From Actinospica robiniae DSM 44927 (GTDB lineage Bacteria > Actinomycetota > Actinomycetes > Streptomycetales > Catenulisporaceae): DNA of 64,000 bases. The notes beneath the pieces were generated by a model. That model did not search any database. It saw only the letters and a program-made list of their open reading frames with translations, and was not told where the DNA came from. Each line of letters begins with the position of its first letter. The stretch's first letter is position 1. This document shows, piece after piece, positions 45,887-55,200 of this stretch. Made by a program: the position numbers and the translations under genes. The stretch covers positions 6,430,154 to 6,494,153 of the forward strand of contig NZ_KI632511.1 of assembly GCF_000504285.1 (NCBI RefSeq). The letters run 5' to 3'.

Positions 45887-46798
45887 GTGACCGACCCCAA
45901 CCGTCCCCGCCCGTCCGCCCGCTGCCACTGCGCACGGCACGCCACCGACCAGCCCGCCACGTGCAGCCGCTACCGCTCGATGGACACCGCCCACCTCTTC
46001 CCAGTGCTCGCCGCGATCGGCCGCGATTTCGCAGAGCTGTGCGAGCGAGGCGGGCTCGGCGAAATGCCGAGTGTCATGGGACTGGTGCCTCTGACGGACG
46101 TCAGCGCCTACCTGACCTGCCCGCTGACCGATGACGTCGAGCGCGACGCCCTTTGGCGCCGCGTCATCGAGCTCGGCCGCCGTCCCGATACACAGGCGGA
46201 GTCGTGGCGCCTCGTCGCACTTGGGCTCGCATTGCCTCGGCTGATCCACATCGCGCTGCGTGCCCGTGATCGCAACCACGTCCACCCTGCCGAGACCGAC
46301 GAGATGGTCGCGGAAATGCTCGCCGCGTTCGCGCAAGCGCTCGCCATGATCGACCTGGGACCCGACCATGCCGATCACGCCGACCTGATCAACTGGCGCC
46401 TCGCCAGAGCGGCTGCGGCAGGAGCTCAGCGAGTCGCCGACCGCCGTACCGCGCACTGTCGACGGACCGCCGACAACGCCGAAGCGCATCTGCCCGAACC
46501 CGCTGCGGGCACGCGTACCCACCCGACGCACCCGGACATCGCTCTGGCGCGGCTTGTGGCCGCGGGAGTGATCGACATCGCGGAGGCTGAATTGATCGGC
46601 CGACACCGGATCGAGCGGGTGACTCTACGTCAACTGTGTCTCGAGCGCGGCTGGTATCCGATGCAGGGCACCCGAGCGCTGCGGGCAGCGGAGGAGAAGG
46701 TGGCTTGTGCGCTCGGGGCGGTGGGCGTTGGCCGCATCCATCAGACCGACGAGCGCCCGAAGGCAGGTCAGTGGGGCTCGCGACGGTCTACCGCGTGA
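45887..46798 (+). CDS. Uncharacterised element protein with C-terminal sigma-like helix-turn-helix
   Basis: 303 residues; GTG 45887 with AGGAAGG upstream. The N-terminus contains Cys and His residues (RCHCARHATDQPATC) that might bind metal. The last third (ARLVAAGVIDIAEAELIGRHRIERVTLRQLCLERG) resembles the sigma-70 region 4 type HTH found in small regulators of mobile elements. The central region is helical. The role is unknown; a regulator of the element is likely. Confidence 0.65.
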   Translation: MTDPNRPRPSARCHCARHATDQPATCSRYRSMDTAHLFPVLAAIGRDFAELCERGGLGEMPSVMGLVPLTDVSAYLTCPLTDDVERDALWRRVIELGRRPDTQAESWRLVALGLALPRLIHIALRARDRNHVHPAETDEMVAEMLAAFAQALAMIDLGPDHADHADLINWRLARAAAAGAQRVADRRTAHCRRTADNAEAHLPEPAAGTRTHPTHPDIALARLVAAGVIDIAEAELIGRHRIERVTLRQLCLERGWYPMQGTRALRAAEEKVACALGAVGVGRIHQTDERPKAGQWGSRRSTA

Positions 46799-46813
46799 TC
46801 ATCTCGCGGTGCG

Positions 46814-47446
46814 TCAGCCGCCTGAAGCCGACGATTCGGAAGTCGGTAGGTCAGAACCAACCCCCGTGGGGACTGCCGCTGGCGGACCTGCCGTGCTTGT
46901 CAGTGCGGGTGAGGCCGTGAGAGGTTGCAGCCCTTCCGACTGCCACCAGTTGGCCGGTGCTGGCGTGGAGTAGCAGCTCTGGTACGAGAAGTTGAGGACT
47001 CCGCTGTCGACGTCGACGAGTAGGCCGGACGAGGTGCCCTGCACATATACGCCGTCAGGCTGTGTGTCGTAGACGGGTGTGCCGATTCCCAACGATTTCA
47101 TGGCCGATCCGACCGTATTCATCAAGGCTGTCGCCTGCGTCGAGGAGTAGGTTCCTGGAAGGGTGTAATCCAGATTGACGTGGCCGTGCTGGTCATCTGA
47201 CTCGTTGCATAGGCCTTCGTTGTACGAGAACTGGGCCGTGGGCGGTTTGTGTAGGGCGATCAGGATTTGGTTGATGTGCACTTCACCGAGTTGGAAGGCT
47301 TGCTCCCGGGTCGGCAACTGACTGCTGGCTCCGGTGCTGGGCGCGCTTGAGCCCCCGCAGCCGGAGCACAGGCCCACGACGAGAAGCGCGACCGCGGAGC
47401 CGGCCTGAAGAGGTCTCGGCCTTGCGCGGAAGAGGGGCAACTTCAT
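46814..47446 (-). CDS. Putative lipoprotein
   Basis: 210 residues with a signal-like N-terminus (QAGSAVALLVVGLCSGCGG); a cysteine at the end of the hydrophobic stretch could be lipidated although the lipobox is imperfect. A Ser/Pro-rich linker precedes a ~120-residue domain with two further cysteines (EGLCNES, YQSCYST). It is the last gene of a three-gene operon with a DUF1023 hydrolase and a WXG-like protein. Confidence 0.65.
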   Translation of the reverse strand: MKLPLFRARPRPLQAGSAVALLVVGLCSGCGGSSAPSTGASSQLPTREQAFQLGEVHINQILIALHKPPTAQFSYNEGLCNESDDQHGHVNLDYTLPGTYSSTQATALMNTVGSAMKSLGIGTPVYDTQPDGVYVQGTSSGLLVDVDSGVLNFSYQSCYSTPAPANWWQSEGLQPLTASPALTSTAGPPAAVPTGVGSDLPTSESSASGG

Positions 47447-47503
47447 GGTGCGTCGTCCGTTCAGTCAGATCGTCCGCTTTGAGGTGGACCCGAACCTGGA
47501 TGG

Positions 47504-49420
47504 TCAGGGTTGAGGGCTGGGCGTCTGGTGCGAGGGTGTCGAGGGCACCTGGGTCGACGGGCTGGGAATGCTCTGCGGTGGTTGCCAGATCGGCCCCGCC
47601 GAGTGGACGAGCTGCACCTTGTCGGTGTGTCCTGAGATGATGTAGCCGATGTTGGTGAGTGACGAGTCGCCGTAATCGTTGTTCGCGTTGTTGCCCGTCA
47701 CATCGAAGTACTCACCGTGCTGGCCCATCGGGAAACCTCCGCCGGTGGCGTTCACGGTGAACTGGTTCGCGCCGAAGCCGGCACTGGTCGGCGCCGGTCC
47801 GAACCATTGGAGTCGAGCTACGGGGTCGTCGGACGCCGTGCCGGCCCATACGTGGGATGGATCGATGTTGAGCTGATCGGCAGAGTTGGCGCTGGTTCCC
47901 GGGCTGCCGACGAGGACGATGTTGTCGACCGGCAGGTGTGACGCCTTGGCCGTCTCCCCCACCACGAGCGAGCCGTAGCTGTGTCCGAGCAGGGTGTAGT
48001 TGTTGATATGGGGGTTGGTGACGCGGAGGCTGTTGATGAAACTGGTCAGGTTCGCGACGGCGGCTGTCGCGTCGTCTGTAGAGACCACGTCCGGACTGAA
48101 GTTGGCGCTTGCGACGTCGAACTGGGGGGCGTTGTAACCGAGCCAGATGATGGTCGCGGTGTCATTCGCGCCGCTGTCCTTATCGGCCGCGAGCGTCATG
48201 TTCTGGGTGTGCTGGATGTCGTACTGGAAGTGGGTGTTGTTCGAGCTCGTGTTGAGCCCAGGCACGTAGACGCACACGTTCTTGGCGGTGTCAGGGTCTC
48301 CGCACGCGACTATGGCATGCCCGGCGTCGTTGGTGTCGAAGCCGAGCAGGTACATCGGCGGCATGGTGACCTGGCGGCCTTCGAAGGAGTAGGGCTGTCC
48401 GCTCATGTTGATGTTCTGCTGGAGCATCTGGAGTGCCGGTAACTGGCCGTTGACCGAGGCGAGCCGGGTCTCGATCGAGTTGAGCTGGTCCGTCAGCGCT
48501 TTCAACTGCAGGGACGGCACGTTAGGCGCGAGCGGGTTGACTGCCTTCCCACTGGCGTAGAGCTGGTTGATCTCGGCTTCGACCTGCTTCTGCTGCGCTG
48601 TCAGCGTCGACTGCAACTGGGTGTCGTGGTTGATATCGCCGGTCAGCAGGATGCGGTTGGCCTTATCGCGGACCGTCGCGGGCAGGCCGTTGAGCGCCCC
48701 GATCGCCGCAGGCTGGTCCTTGATGAGCTGTACCTGCGCCGCGGCGCCGTTCTTGCCGAACGCGCTCCACCATGCGGCGGTCTCGGACGAGTCGGCGCCC
48801 GTCGGGATCAGCGACTTCTCCAGCTTCGCTTCCATCGCGCTGGCACTCGCCTGAGAGGATGCGGCGTCCGTCTGCCAGTTCTTGCCCTGGCCGTACTGCT
48901 CGGTGTCGTCCATCGCGCTTGCGACCTGGTCGTTGACGGCCTGCGCGGTCGAGAGCGCTCGGCGGATCAGGTCCTGCATCTCGGCGTAATCAGGGCTGTT
49001 GTTCATCTCCTCATACAGCTGTTGGACGATGGCTTGGTTATGGGGCGCGGGCGTGAGAGTGGGGTAGGTCTGTCCGAAGTCGTCGATCTGCCAGTCGTTG
49101 CGCGCCGCTATCCCAGCTGCCGCGTTCAAGTACGCCTGGGCATCGGCGATGCCTTCGTACGCAGAGCGCAGCAGACCCACGAACCTGCCGAGGTAGTCGA
49201 GCGTGGCCTGATAGTCGCCGACCGCCGTCCCGATGGTGGACAGCGCTGCGGTCGCGGCCGGCCCCGACCAGGAGTCCTCGAGCCGCTGATAGATCTGATG
49301 GTTGAGGTCGACCGCGGACTGTTCGAACCCGTCGACCACCGTCTTCATCGCGTCCGCTGCGTCGGCGTACGCCTCGGCTTGGGCAGCCCTCAGCAGGCTG
49401 TAGGTGATCTGGGTCGTCAC
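47504..49420 (-). CDS. DUF1023 alpha/beta hydrolase with WXG100-like N-terminus
   Basis: 638 residues. The first ~110 residues are helical with a DSWSGPAATAAL motif like WXG100 secretion-targeting domains. A long coiled-coil-prone middle follows. The C-terminal half is an alpha/beta hydrolase with the nucleophile in LLGHSYGSLVVG (serine near 480), characteristic of DUF1023. A Pro/Ser tail ends the protein. Its GTG start overlaps the WXG-like gene by four bases. It is likely exported by a type VII-like route and may act on lipids or esters (inference). Confidence 0.85.
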   Translation of the reverse strand: MTTQITYSLLRAAQAEAYADAADAMKTVVDGFEQSAVDLNHQIYQRLEDSWSGPAATAALSTIGTAVGDYQATLDYLGRFVGLLRSAYEGIADAQAYLNAAAGIAARNDWQIDDFGQTYPTLTPAPHNQAIVQQLYEEMNNSPDYAEMQDLIRRALSTAQAVNDQVASAMDDTEQYGQGKNWQTDAASSQASASAMEAKLEKSLIPTGADSSETAAWWSAFGKNGAAAQVQLIKDQPAAIGALNGLPATVRDKANRILLTGDINHDTQLQSTLTAQQKQVEAEINQLYASGKAVNPLAPNVPSLQLKALTDQLNSIETRLASVNGQLPALQMLQQNINMSGQPYSFEGRQVTMPPMYLLGFDTNDAGHAIVACGDPDTAKNVCVYVPGLNTSSNNTHFQYDIQHTQNMTLAADKDSGANDTATIIWLGYNAPQFDVASANFSPDVVSTDDATAAVANLTSFINSLRVTNPHINNYTLLGHSYGSLVVGETAKASHLPVDNIVLVGSPGTSANSADQLNIDPSHVWAGTASDDPVARLQWFGPAPTSAGFGANQFTVNATGGGFPMGQHGEYFDVTGNNANNDYGDSSLTNIGYIISGHTDKVQLVHSAGPIWQPPQSIPSPSTQVPSTPSHQTPSPQP

Positions 49421-49752
49421 AGTGCGGACGCTCCGCCACGAAGCACGCGGACGAACGAATCGTGCGTGGCCGACTCGTTCTCGTCGTAGGACGCGGCGTT
49501 CGAGGTGAGGTTCGCTGAGATCCGGCTCGCTTCACTCGCCAACTGCTGGAGTCGATTGCCCCATGACTGACGTGCGCGTGCGATCGCCGCTCCGGTATCG
49601 AGACCGCCTGGCACGCCCAGTGCGAGAGCGGCCTGCGCCTTGGCCACCAGCGACTCGACCCCCTGGCCGACGCCGTCGGCCGTATGCGCGAAGCCGCGCA
49701 ACGATTGTGCATCCACGGTGAACCCGCCGCCGTCCGTTGGACGCGGAGCCAT
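49417..49752 (-). CDS. WXG100-like small protein
   Basis: 111 residues, two predicted helices joined by a turn with RQSWGNRLQQL in the WXG position. It is the size and shape of ESX-type secreted partners and is coupled by a four-base overlap to the DUF1023 hydrolase, which has its own WXG-like domain; the two may form a heterodimer. ATG 49752 is preceded by AGGGG. Confidence 0.72.
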   Translation of the reverse strand: MAPRPTDGGGFTVDAQSLRGFAHTADGVGQGVESLVAKAQAALALGVPGGLDTGAAIARARQSWGNRLQQLASEASRISANLTSNAASYDENESATHDSFVRVLRGGASAL

Positions 49753-50333
49753 ATCCGTCCCCTTTTTAGCCTGCCACTCCCCGGTAGCGGGATCACTCGA
49801 CACGATCGAACCGCTACCCTGCGCTGCCAGAGTAACCCGACATGTTTAGGCATACAAGAGCTCTGCTATACGAGACCGTCTTGTACCGACATCATCCCAG
49901 CTCAGGTCGCACTTGCCTGGCGGAAACCCGCTGTGGGGCCTGAAAGCCGCCATGGAAGTGACGGAACATGCGAGGCAGCATTCAGCCTCGCCACGCTACG
50001 GTTCAACTGATCGCATCAATCACATTTCTCCGCCCGAATACGCAGCTGTCTGTTACAGCGTCGCGTATCGATCTGCATCTTTCACGGAGCGGTTTACTCC
50101 CCTCCTCCTGATCGGGCCGCTGCCGGTCCGGGTGGCGAAGCACTGCAGCGCCCCCGCCCCGTCCGGCACGACCCCGACCGCAACCAGCCGACACGGAAGG
50201 AAGCGGACCCGCCGAAGCGCCGCGGATGCGCAGCACTGCTACGCCCGCCCGCGACCGGCAGCGGCCTGATCAGGGCACGGATCGGCACCGGACCACTGCG
50301 GCCGGGCCGCCTTTCGGAAGGAGGTCGACCCAC
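49753..50333. promoter_or_regulatory. Divergent promoter region ahead of the conjugation operon
   Basis: 581 bp between the minus-strand WXG operon and the plus-strand conjugation operon. It contains a small hairpin (GCGAGGC/GCCTCGC, 49970-49991) and a less GC-rich patch around 50000-50095 (ATCACATTTCTCC, CATCTTTCACGG), probably promoter DNA. No gene is convincing. Confidence 0.5.
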
Positions 50334-50597
50334 GTGCCCGCCGCACATTTCGCTGTCATCGCCGTCGCGAGCATCGACCAAGTCGTCGGAAACCTGACGA
50401 CGTGGATCACAGCGATTCTCGTCAGTCTCGCCACCCTCTATCTGACCATCGGCGGTGCCCGCTATCTGATGGCCGGCGGCGATCCTGCGGAGGTTGAGAA
50501 GGCCAAGGTCGCCCTTAGGTCCGCGATGATCGGATACGCGCTGGCGGTGCTCGCGCCAGACATCGTCTCCGTCCTTCGTTCGCTGACCGGCTCCTGA
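50334..50597 (+). CDS. Small VirB2/TrbC-like pilin-type membrane protein
   Basis: 87 residues; the GTG at 50334 has a perfect AAGGAGG upstream. Two hydrophobic helices are joined by a short charged loop (ARYLMAGGDPAEVEKAKVALRSA), the usual pattern of TrbC/VirB2-type pilins and of the small first gene of actinobacterial type IV secretion operons. Low sequence conservation in this family limits certainty. Confidence 0.75.
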   Translation: MPAAHFAVIAVASIDQVVGNLTTWITAILVSLATLYLTIGGARYLMAGGDPAEVEKAKVALRSAMIGYALAVLAPDIVSVLRSLTGS

Positions 50598-50599
50598 CC

Positions 50600-52531
50600 A
50601 TGGCCGATCAAATGGCAGCCAACCCGGTCAGACTCGTCCGGCAAGCAGCGGTAACTGTCCTGGCGATCAGCGTGCTGGTGCTCGCTTCGGTTCCGGTTGC
50701 CTCCGCAGACTCCATGCCCGCACCGCTGACTCCGGCCGTGGCGGCCACTGCAGTCTCAGCGCCCGCGCCGAACGCGCAGCCCAACACGCCACCAGCCCCT
50801 GCCAGTAGCAGCCCGGACCATCCGGTACCGAGTCCTACGCCCGCGCCGTCGCCGAATCCGCACCTTCCGCCCCCGGGTACGCCCGGAAACGGTGGCCCGC
50901 ACGTCGATACCCGCCTGCCCGCCCCGCAGCAGATCCCTGCCGCCAACCCTCCCGGCTCTGGGCCGTCCTGGTGGGACATCCCTGGCCAGATCGAGCAGGC
51001 CATCGACACGTGGCTCGGCAATCTCGCCCAAGCCGCGCTCACCCCGATCCTCAGCCTCTTCGGCGCGGCATTGCTCGCCAGCCCGGACGTCACTCACGGC
51101 CGTGTCGCCGAGCTCTGGCAGGCGAACCTCGTGCTCGCCGACGCCTTCTACGTCCTGCTCGTCATCGTCGGCGGCATCTTCGTCATGGGGCACGAGACCG
51201 TCCAGACCCGCTACGGGATCAAGCAGATCGCGCCACGCATTGTCCTCGGATTCCTCGCCGCGAACCTGAGCCTTCAAGTCATCGGGCAGCTCAATAGCGC
51301 GGTGACCGCCCTGGCCACGGCGATCTGGGGACAGCAGCTGAACCCGGCGGGGATCGGCAACAGACTGCTGCAAACGATCCTCGCCGCGGCCATTCTGCCG
51401 GACGGTGCCACCCAGATTTTCCTAGTCATCCTCGCGCTCGTGATCTGCGTTCTGGCCGTGGCCGTACTGCTCTCGTGCGTGCTGCGCACCGCCGGGCTGA
51501 TGGTGCTCGCCGCGCTCGCGCCGTTGCCGCTCACGACCCATGCCGTGCCGGGGCTCGACGGGGCTGCGCGGCTGTGGTGGCGCTGCCTCGGCGCCGTCTT
51601 CGCGATCCAGCTGCTTCAGTCGCTGACGTTTGTGCTCATGCTTCAGGTCATCTTCGATCCCGACGGCGCCACACTCGGGTTGTTCCCCACCTCTTCGGGG
51701 CTGACCGATCTGCTCGTCTGCACGGCGCTGATGCTGATCCTGTTGAAGATCCCGAGCTGGGCGATGCGCGCCGCACTCGGCCACACCCCACGCACCTTCG
51801 CGGGGTCCGTTCTGCGCACTGCCGCTGCGGCGGCGGTCGGCGTCGCTATCGGTGTTCCCGGCGCCGGGAGTGCCCGCTACATGATCGGACGGACCACGGG
51901 CCAGGCCGTCGGCGGTTTTCTCCAAGCCCGACGTGGACAGTCGACCGCCGCGCTCGGGCCGCGGCCCGCGCGCCCGTCCACTGCGGTCGAGACCGTTGCA
52001 GCCCCAGCGAAAAGGGCCGTCCGGCCACTCGGCGGCCCGCAGGCCCACGGATCCGCCCGTGGAAGTCACCGCAGCGGACAGATGGCGCTGTTCCCGATGC
52101 CGCGCGGCACCAAAGCCCCCGCCCCGGCGGCCGCTGCGCAGCCAGCCATCACGACGACCGAGCCCGCCGCTCCGCCCGCGCCCACCAGCGGTCCTGGATG
52201 GCGCCAGCCGACGCTGTTCTCGACCGCTTCAGCACAGCTCTTGACCGCTGGAAATCAGCAGCCGCTCTTCACTATCCCGACTCCGCCCCAAACCGGTGCC
52301 GCCGTCACGCGTGACGCGCCCCAGCCAGCAACCGCTCCCGCACAGCTACCACCTGCAGCAGTTCCTCAGGTACGGCCAACCCAGCGCGGCCTGTTCCCGC
52401 GAGAGCAGGGGCGGCCGAACACGCTCGCTGACGAGATGAAGGTCCGGCCAGCTCCTCGCCGCGTCGGCGACAGCCTCCACGTGAAATTCCTTCCGCCCAC
52501 GCCGCCGTCCCAGGAAGACGAAGCCGAATGA
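50600..52531 (+). CDS. VirB6/TrbL-like conjugation membrane protein
   Basis: 643 residues. A signal peptide or first helix is followed by a Pro-rich extracellular region (about 40-120), then at least six transmembrane helices (about 140-430; AFYVLLVIVGGIFVMGH, IFLVILALVICVLAVAVLLS). A long disordered cytoplasmic tail with Pro, Ala and Gln repeats ends the protein. This is the layout of the inner-membrane channel component VirB6/TrbL. Its end overlaps the VirB4-like gene by four bases. Confidence 0.8.
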   Translation: MADQMAANPVRLVRQAAVTVLAISVLVLASVPVASADSMPAPLTPAVAATAVSAPAPNAQPNTPPAPASSSPDHPVPSPTPAPSPNPHLPPPGTPGNGGPHVDTRLPAPQQIPAANPPGSGPSWWDIPGQIEQAIDTWLGNLAQAALTPILSLFGAALLASPDVTHGRVAELWQANLVLADAFYVLLVIVGGIFVMGHETVQTRYGIKQIAPRIVLGFLAANLSLQVIGQLNSAVTALATAIWGQQLNPAGIGNRLLQTILAAAILPDGATQIFLVILALVICVLAVAVLLSCVLRTAGLMVLAALAPLPLTTHAVPGLDGAARLWWRCLGAVFAIQLLQSLTFVLMLQVIFDPDGATLGLFPTSSGLTDLLVCTALMLILLKIPSWAMRAALGHTPRTFAGSVLRTAAAAAVGVAIGVPGAGSARYMIGRTTGQAVGGFLQARRGQSTAALGPRPARPSTAVETVAAPAKRAVRPLGGPQAHGSARGSHRSGQMALFPMPRGTKAPAPAAAAQPAITTTEPAAPPAPTSGPGWRQPTLFSTASAQLLTAGNQQPLFTIPTPPQTGAAVTRDAPQPATAPAQLPPAAVPQVRPTQRGLFPREQGRPNTLADEMKVRPAPRRVGDSLHVKFLPPTPPSQEDEAE

Positions 52532-55200
52532 CCACCCACGCCGTTCACGAGCCGCGGCCGCCCGCCCCTGTGGCCGTTCCCGCCGATCTCAGCCTGGAGG
52601 ACCGGCTGATCGGCCCGCTTACCGCGCGGCAGTGCGCGATCCTGGCCGCGGCCGGCACGATTCTGTGGCTTGCCGCCCGTGTGCTGCGTGGCCATGTGCC
52701 GAACCACGCTCTGCTCGTCGGCGGGATGCCGATCGCCCTGGCGACGGTCGGGCTCGTCATGGCACGACCGGGCGGAATCCCCGCGGACCGGCTGGCGATG
52801 GCCGCGATCAAGTACGTCCTCGGTGCTCGCCGCCGCGCGGCAGCAGCCGACACGGCGGAACTGCCCAAGACGATCAGGGCCCTGGCACCGCTTTACCGCG
52901 CCGTCACCGGCGCAGACGGCGAGCCCGGCGTGATCGACCTCGGGCGGCACGGCTGCGCGGTGATGGTCGAGATCATCCCGGCCTGCCTGCAACTCGCCGA
53001 CACAGCTGAAGTGGAGGCGCGGCTGGCCGCGATCGGACATGTCCTTGCCAGCCAGACTGGTGCGTTCTCCCTCACGACTACGACCGAGCGCGTCAGCCTC
53101 GACGAACACGCGGACCGCGGAGCCCGCGCTGCTGAAGACCTCGAGAACGCCAAGCTGTCCACGCTCGCTACCCAGCAGGCCGAATACCTGCGGCAGCTGG
53201 CCACCCAGCGCACGGTGTGGTCGCGCCGAGTCGTGCTGGCCGTGCGCGAGACCGGCTCGGACGCCGGTGCGAAGGCAGCGCACCGCGCGAAGGAAGCCGC
53301 CGTGCTGCTCTCCACGTGCGGCATGCCCGCGTGCGTGCTCGGACGAGGCGAGGCCACGGCGGCACTCACCGCCGCATGCGATCCGGAACGCCTGCACGCG
53401 CCCGCACAGTTGGCCGCGCCGAACGACGTCATCACCGCCCCGCATGCCCCTGCCGATCAGCCGTCCGCGAGTGTTGAGGCAACGACGGGCATCACGCCGC
53501 TCGGCATCGAGGTACTGCCACGCAGCCTGCTGATCGACGGTACATACGCGACAACGCTGCTGATCACCGGCTATCCCAGCGAAGTCCTGCCCGGTTGGCT
53601 CGAGACGCTCAGCTCCTATCCGGCCCGCCTCGACATCGCGCTGCACGCCGCTCCCGTGCCGGCAGGTGTCGCCGCGGACCGGTTGCGCAGGCGTCGCGCA
53701 CGTCTGGAGGCCGGACGCCGGTCAGACGCGCAGCGCGGCAAACTGGCCGATCCGCTGGTGGAATCAGCTGCGCAGGACGCCGAAACGCTCGCCCATCGCG
53801 TCGCACGCGCCCAGACCCGCCTGTTCACTGCCGCTCTCTACATCACCGTTTACGCCGACGGCCGGAGCGAGCTGAACGAGCTCACCACGGACGTCAAAGC
53901 GCTGCTCTCGGCGTCATTGACCACTGCGCAGACGCCCACGTTCCGCATGCTCGACGCCTGGCGCTCGACGCTGCCCGCCGGACCCGATCTCCTGGGCCAC
54001 AACCGAGTGCTTGATACCGCCGCGCTCGCCGCGTGCTCGCCGCTCACCAGCCCCGAGACTGACGCCGCGGATTCCGCCTCCTCCACCTCGGTACTCGCCG
54101 GCCTCAACGCCATGACCGGCACCCCTGTTTTCCGCGACCGGTGGAGTGAGGTCAACCACAACTCCCTCATCCTCGGCGCTTCCGGCAGCGGCAAGTCCTT
54201 CCTGGCCAAGACCGACCTGATCCGCGAACTGTGCGCGGGCACCGTCGCGAGCGTCATCGACCCGGAAGGCGAGTACGCCGCGATCGCCGAGGCGGTCGGT
54301 GGCCGCGTGGTCCGCCTCGGCCTACCCGGGCAGTTCCTCAACGTCCTGGATCTCCCGGACCCGTCGGCCGCTGGTCCCTGTGAGCTCGCGGTCCGCGTGC
54401 TCGACCTGCATGCGCTCGTCGAAGTACTGCTCGGCAACGAGCGCGCCGAGCAGTACCGTCCCGCACTCGATCGGGCCGCGATGAACGCGTACTCCGCTGC
54501 GGGCATCACAACCGATCCTGCGTCCTGGCATCGGCGAGCGCCGGACCTCGGCGACGTCGCCGCGTGCGCTGAAGCGGCGTTCGACCCGACATCATGCGAG
54601 CTCGCGGCGTACCTGGAGCCGTACACGCGCGGCTCCTTCCGCGCGCTGTTCACCCGGGATCACAAGTCGGATGTTGAGTCCTCCGAACAGGAGGGCGAAG
54701 CGCCGTTGACGGTCTACACGCTCGAGAACCTGCCGGACGTGCTGCGTACGCCGGCTGCACTTCTGGTGCTCTCAGAATGCTGGCGTCGGGCGCAGAGCGC
54801 GGACCGACGACGGATGGTGCTGATCGATGAGGCGTGGCAGTTGCTGCGCGACGAGGCCGCCTCACGGTTCGTCTACCGGATCGCTAAGTCCGCCCGAAAG
54901 CGGCAGCTCGCGCTCTCCCTGGTCACCCAGGACGCCGAGGACCTGCTGCACTCGGATCTCGGAACCGCCGTGGCCAGCAACGCCGCCACTCAGATCCTGC
55001 TGCACCAGGCCCCACAAGCGCTCGCACTGGTCACCGAACGCTTCCGGCTCTCAGCCGGCGAACGCGACTTCCTGGCCGCGGCACCGCGCGGCTACGCCCT
55101 TGCGCGCACAGGCAGCAGTCGCGCAGCACTCGCCGCAATCTCCACACCGACCGAAGACCCATTCCTCCACACCGGCATCAATGGAAAGAGCGGCCGATGA
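52528..55200 (+). CDS. VirB4-like conjugation ATPase with N-terminal PrgI-like segment
   Basis: 890 residues. The first ~110 residues (LSLEDRLIGPLTARQCAILAAAGTILWLAARV) form a PrgI/VirB3-like membrane segment fused to VirB4, as in Gram-positive conjugative systems. The ATPase has Walker A GASGSGKSF around residue 551 and Walker B RRMVLIDEAWQLL around 762, with the VirB4-type HQAPQALALV region after it. It powers assembly or transport in the type IV secretion channel. Confidence 0.92.
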   Translation: MTTHAVHEPRPPAPVAVPADLSLEDRLIGPLTARQCAILAAAGTILWLAARVLRGHVPNHALLVGGMPIALATVGLVMARPGGIPADRLAMAAIKYVLGARRRAAAADTAELPKTIRALAPLYRAVTGADGEPGVIDLGRHGCAVMVEIIPACLQLADTAEVEARLAAIGHVLASQTGAFSLTTTTERVSLDEHADRGARAAEDLENAKLSTLATQQAEYLRQLATQRTVWSRRVVLAVRETGSDAGAKAAHRAKEAAVLLSTCGMPACVLGRGEATAALTAACDPERLHAPAQLAAPNDVITAPHAPADQPSASVEATTGITPLGIEVLPRSLLIDGTYATTLLITGYPSEVLPGWLETLSSYPARLDIALHAAPVPAGVAADRLRRRRARLEAGRRSDAQRGKLADPLVESAAQDAETLAHRVARAQTRLFTAALYITVYADGRSELNELTTDVKALLSASLTTAQTPTFRMLDAWRSTLPAGPDLLGHNRVLDTAALAACSPLTSPETDAADSASSTSVLAGLNAMTGTPVFRDRWSEVNHNSLILGASGSGKSFLAKTDLIRELCAGTVASVIDPEGEYAAIAEAVGGRVVRLGLPGQFLNVLDLPDPSAAGPCELAVRVLDLHALVEVLLGNERAEQYRPALDRAAMNAYSAAGITTDPASWHRRAPDLGDVAACAEAAFDPTSCELAAYLEPYTRGSFRALFTRDHKSDVESSEQEGEAPLTVYTLENLPDVLRTPAALLVLSECWRRAQSADRRRMVLIDEAWQLLRDEAASRFVYRIAKSARKRQLALSLVTQDAEDLLHSDLGTAVASNAATQILLHQAPQALALVTERFRLSAGERDFLAAAPRGYALARTGSSRAALAAISTPTEDPFLHTGINGKSGR

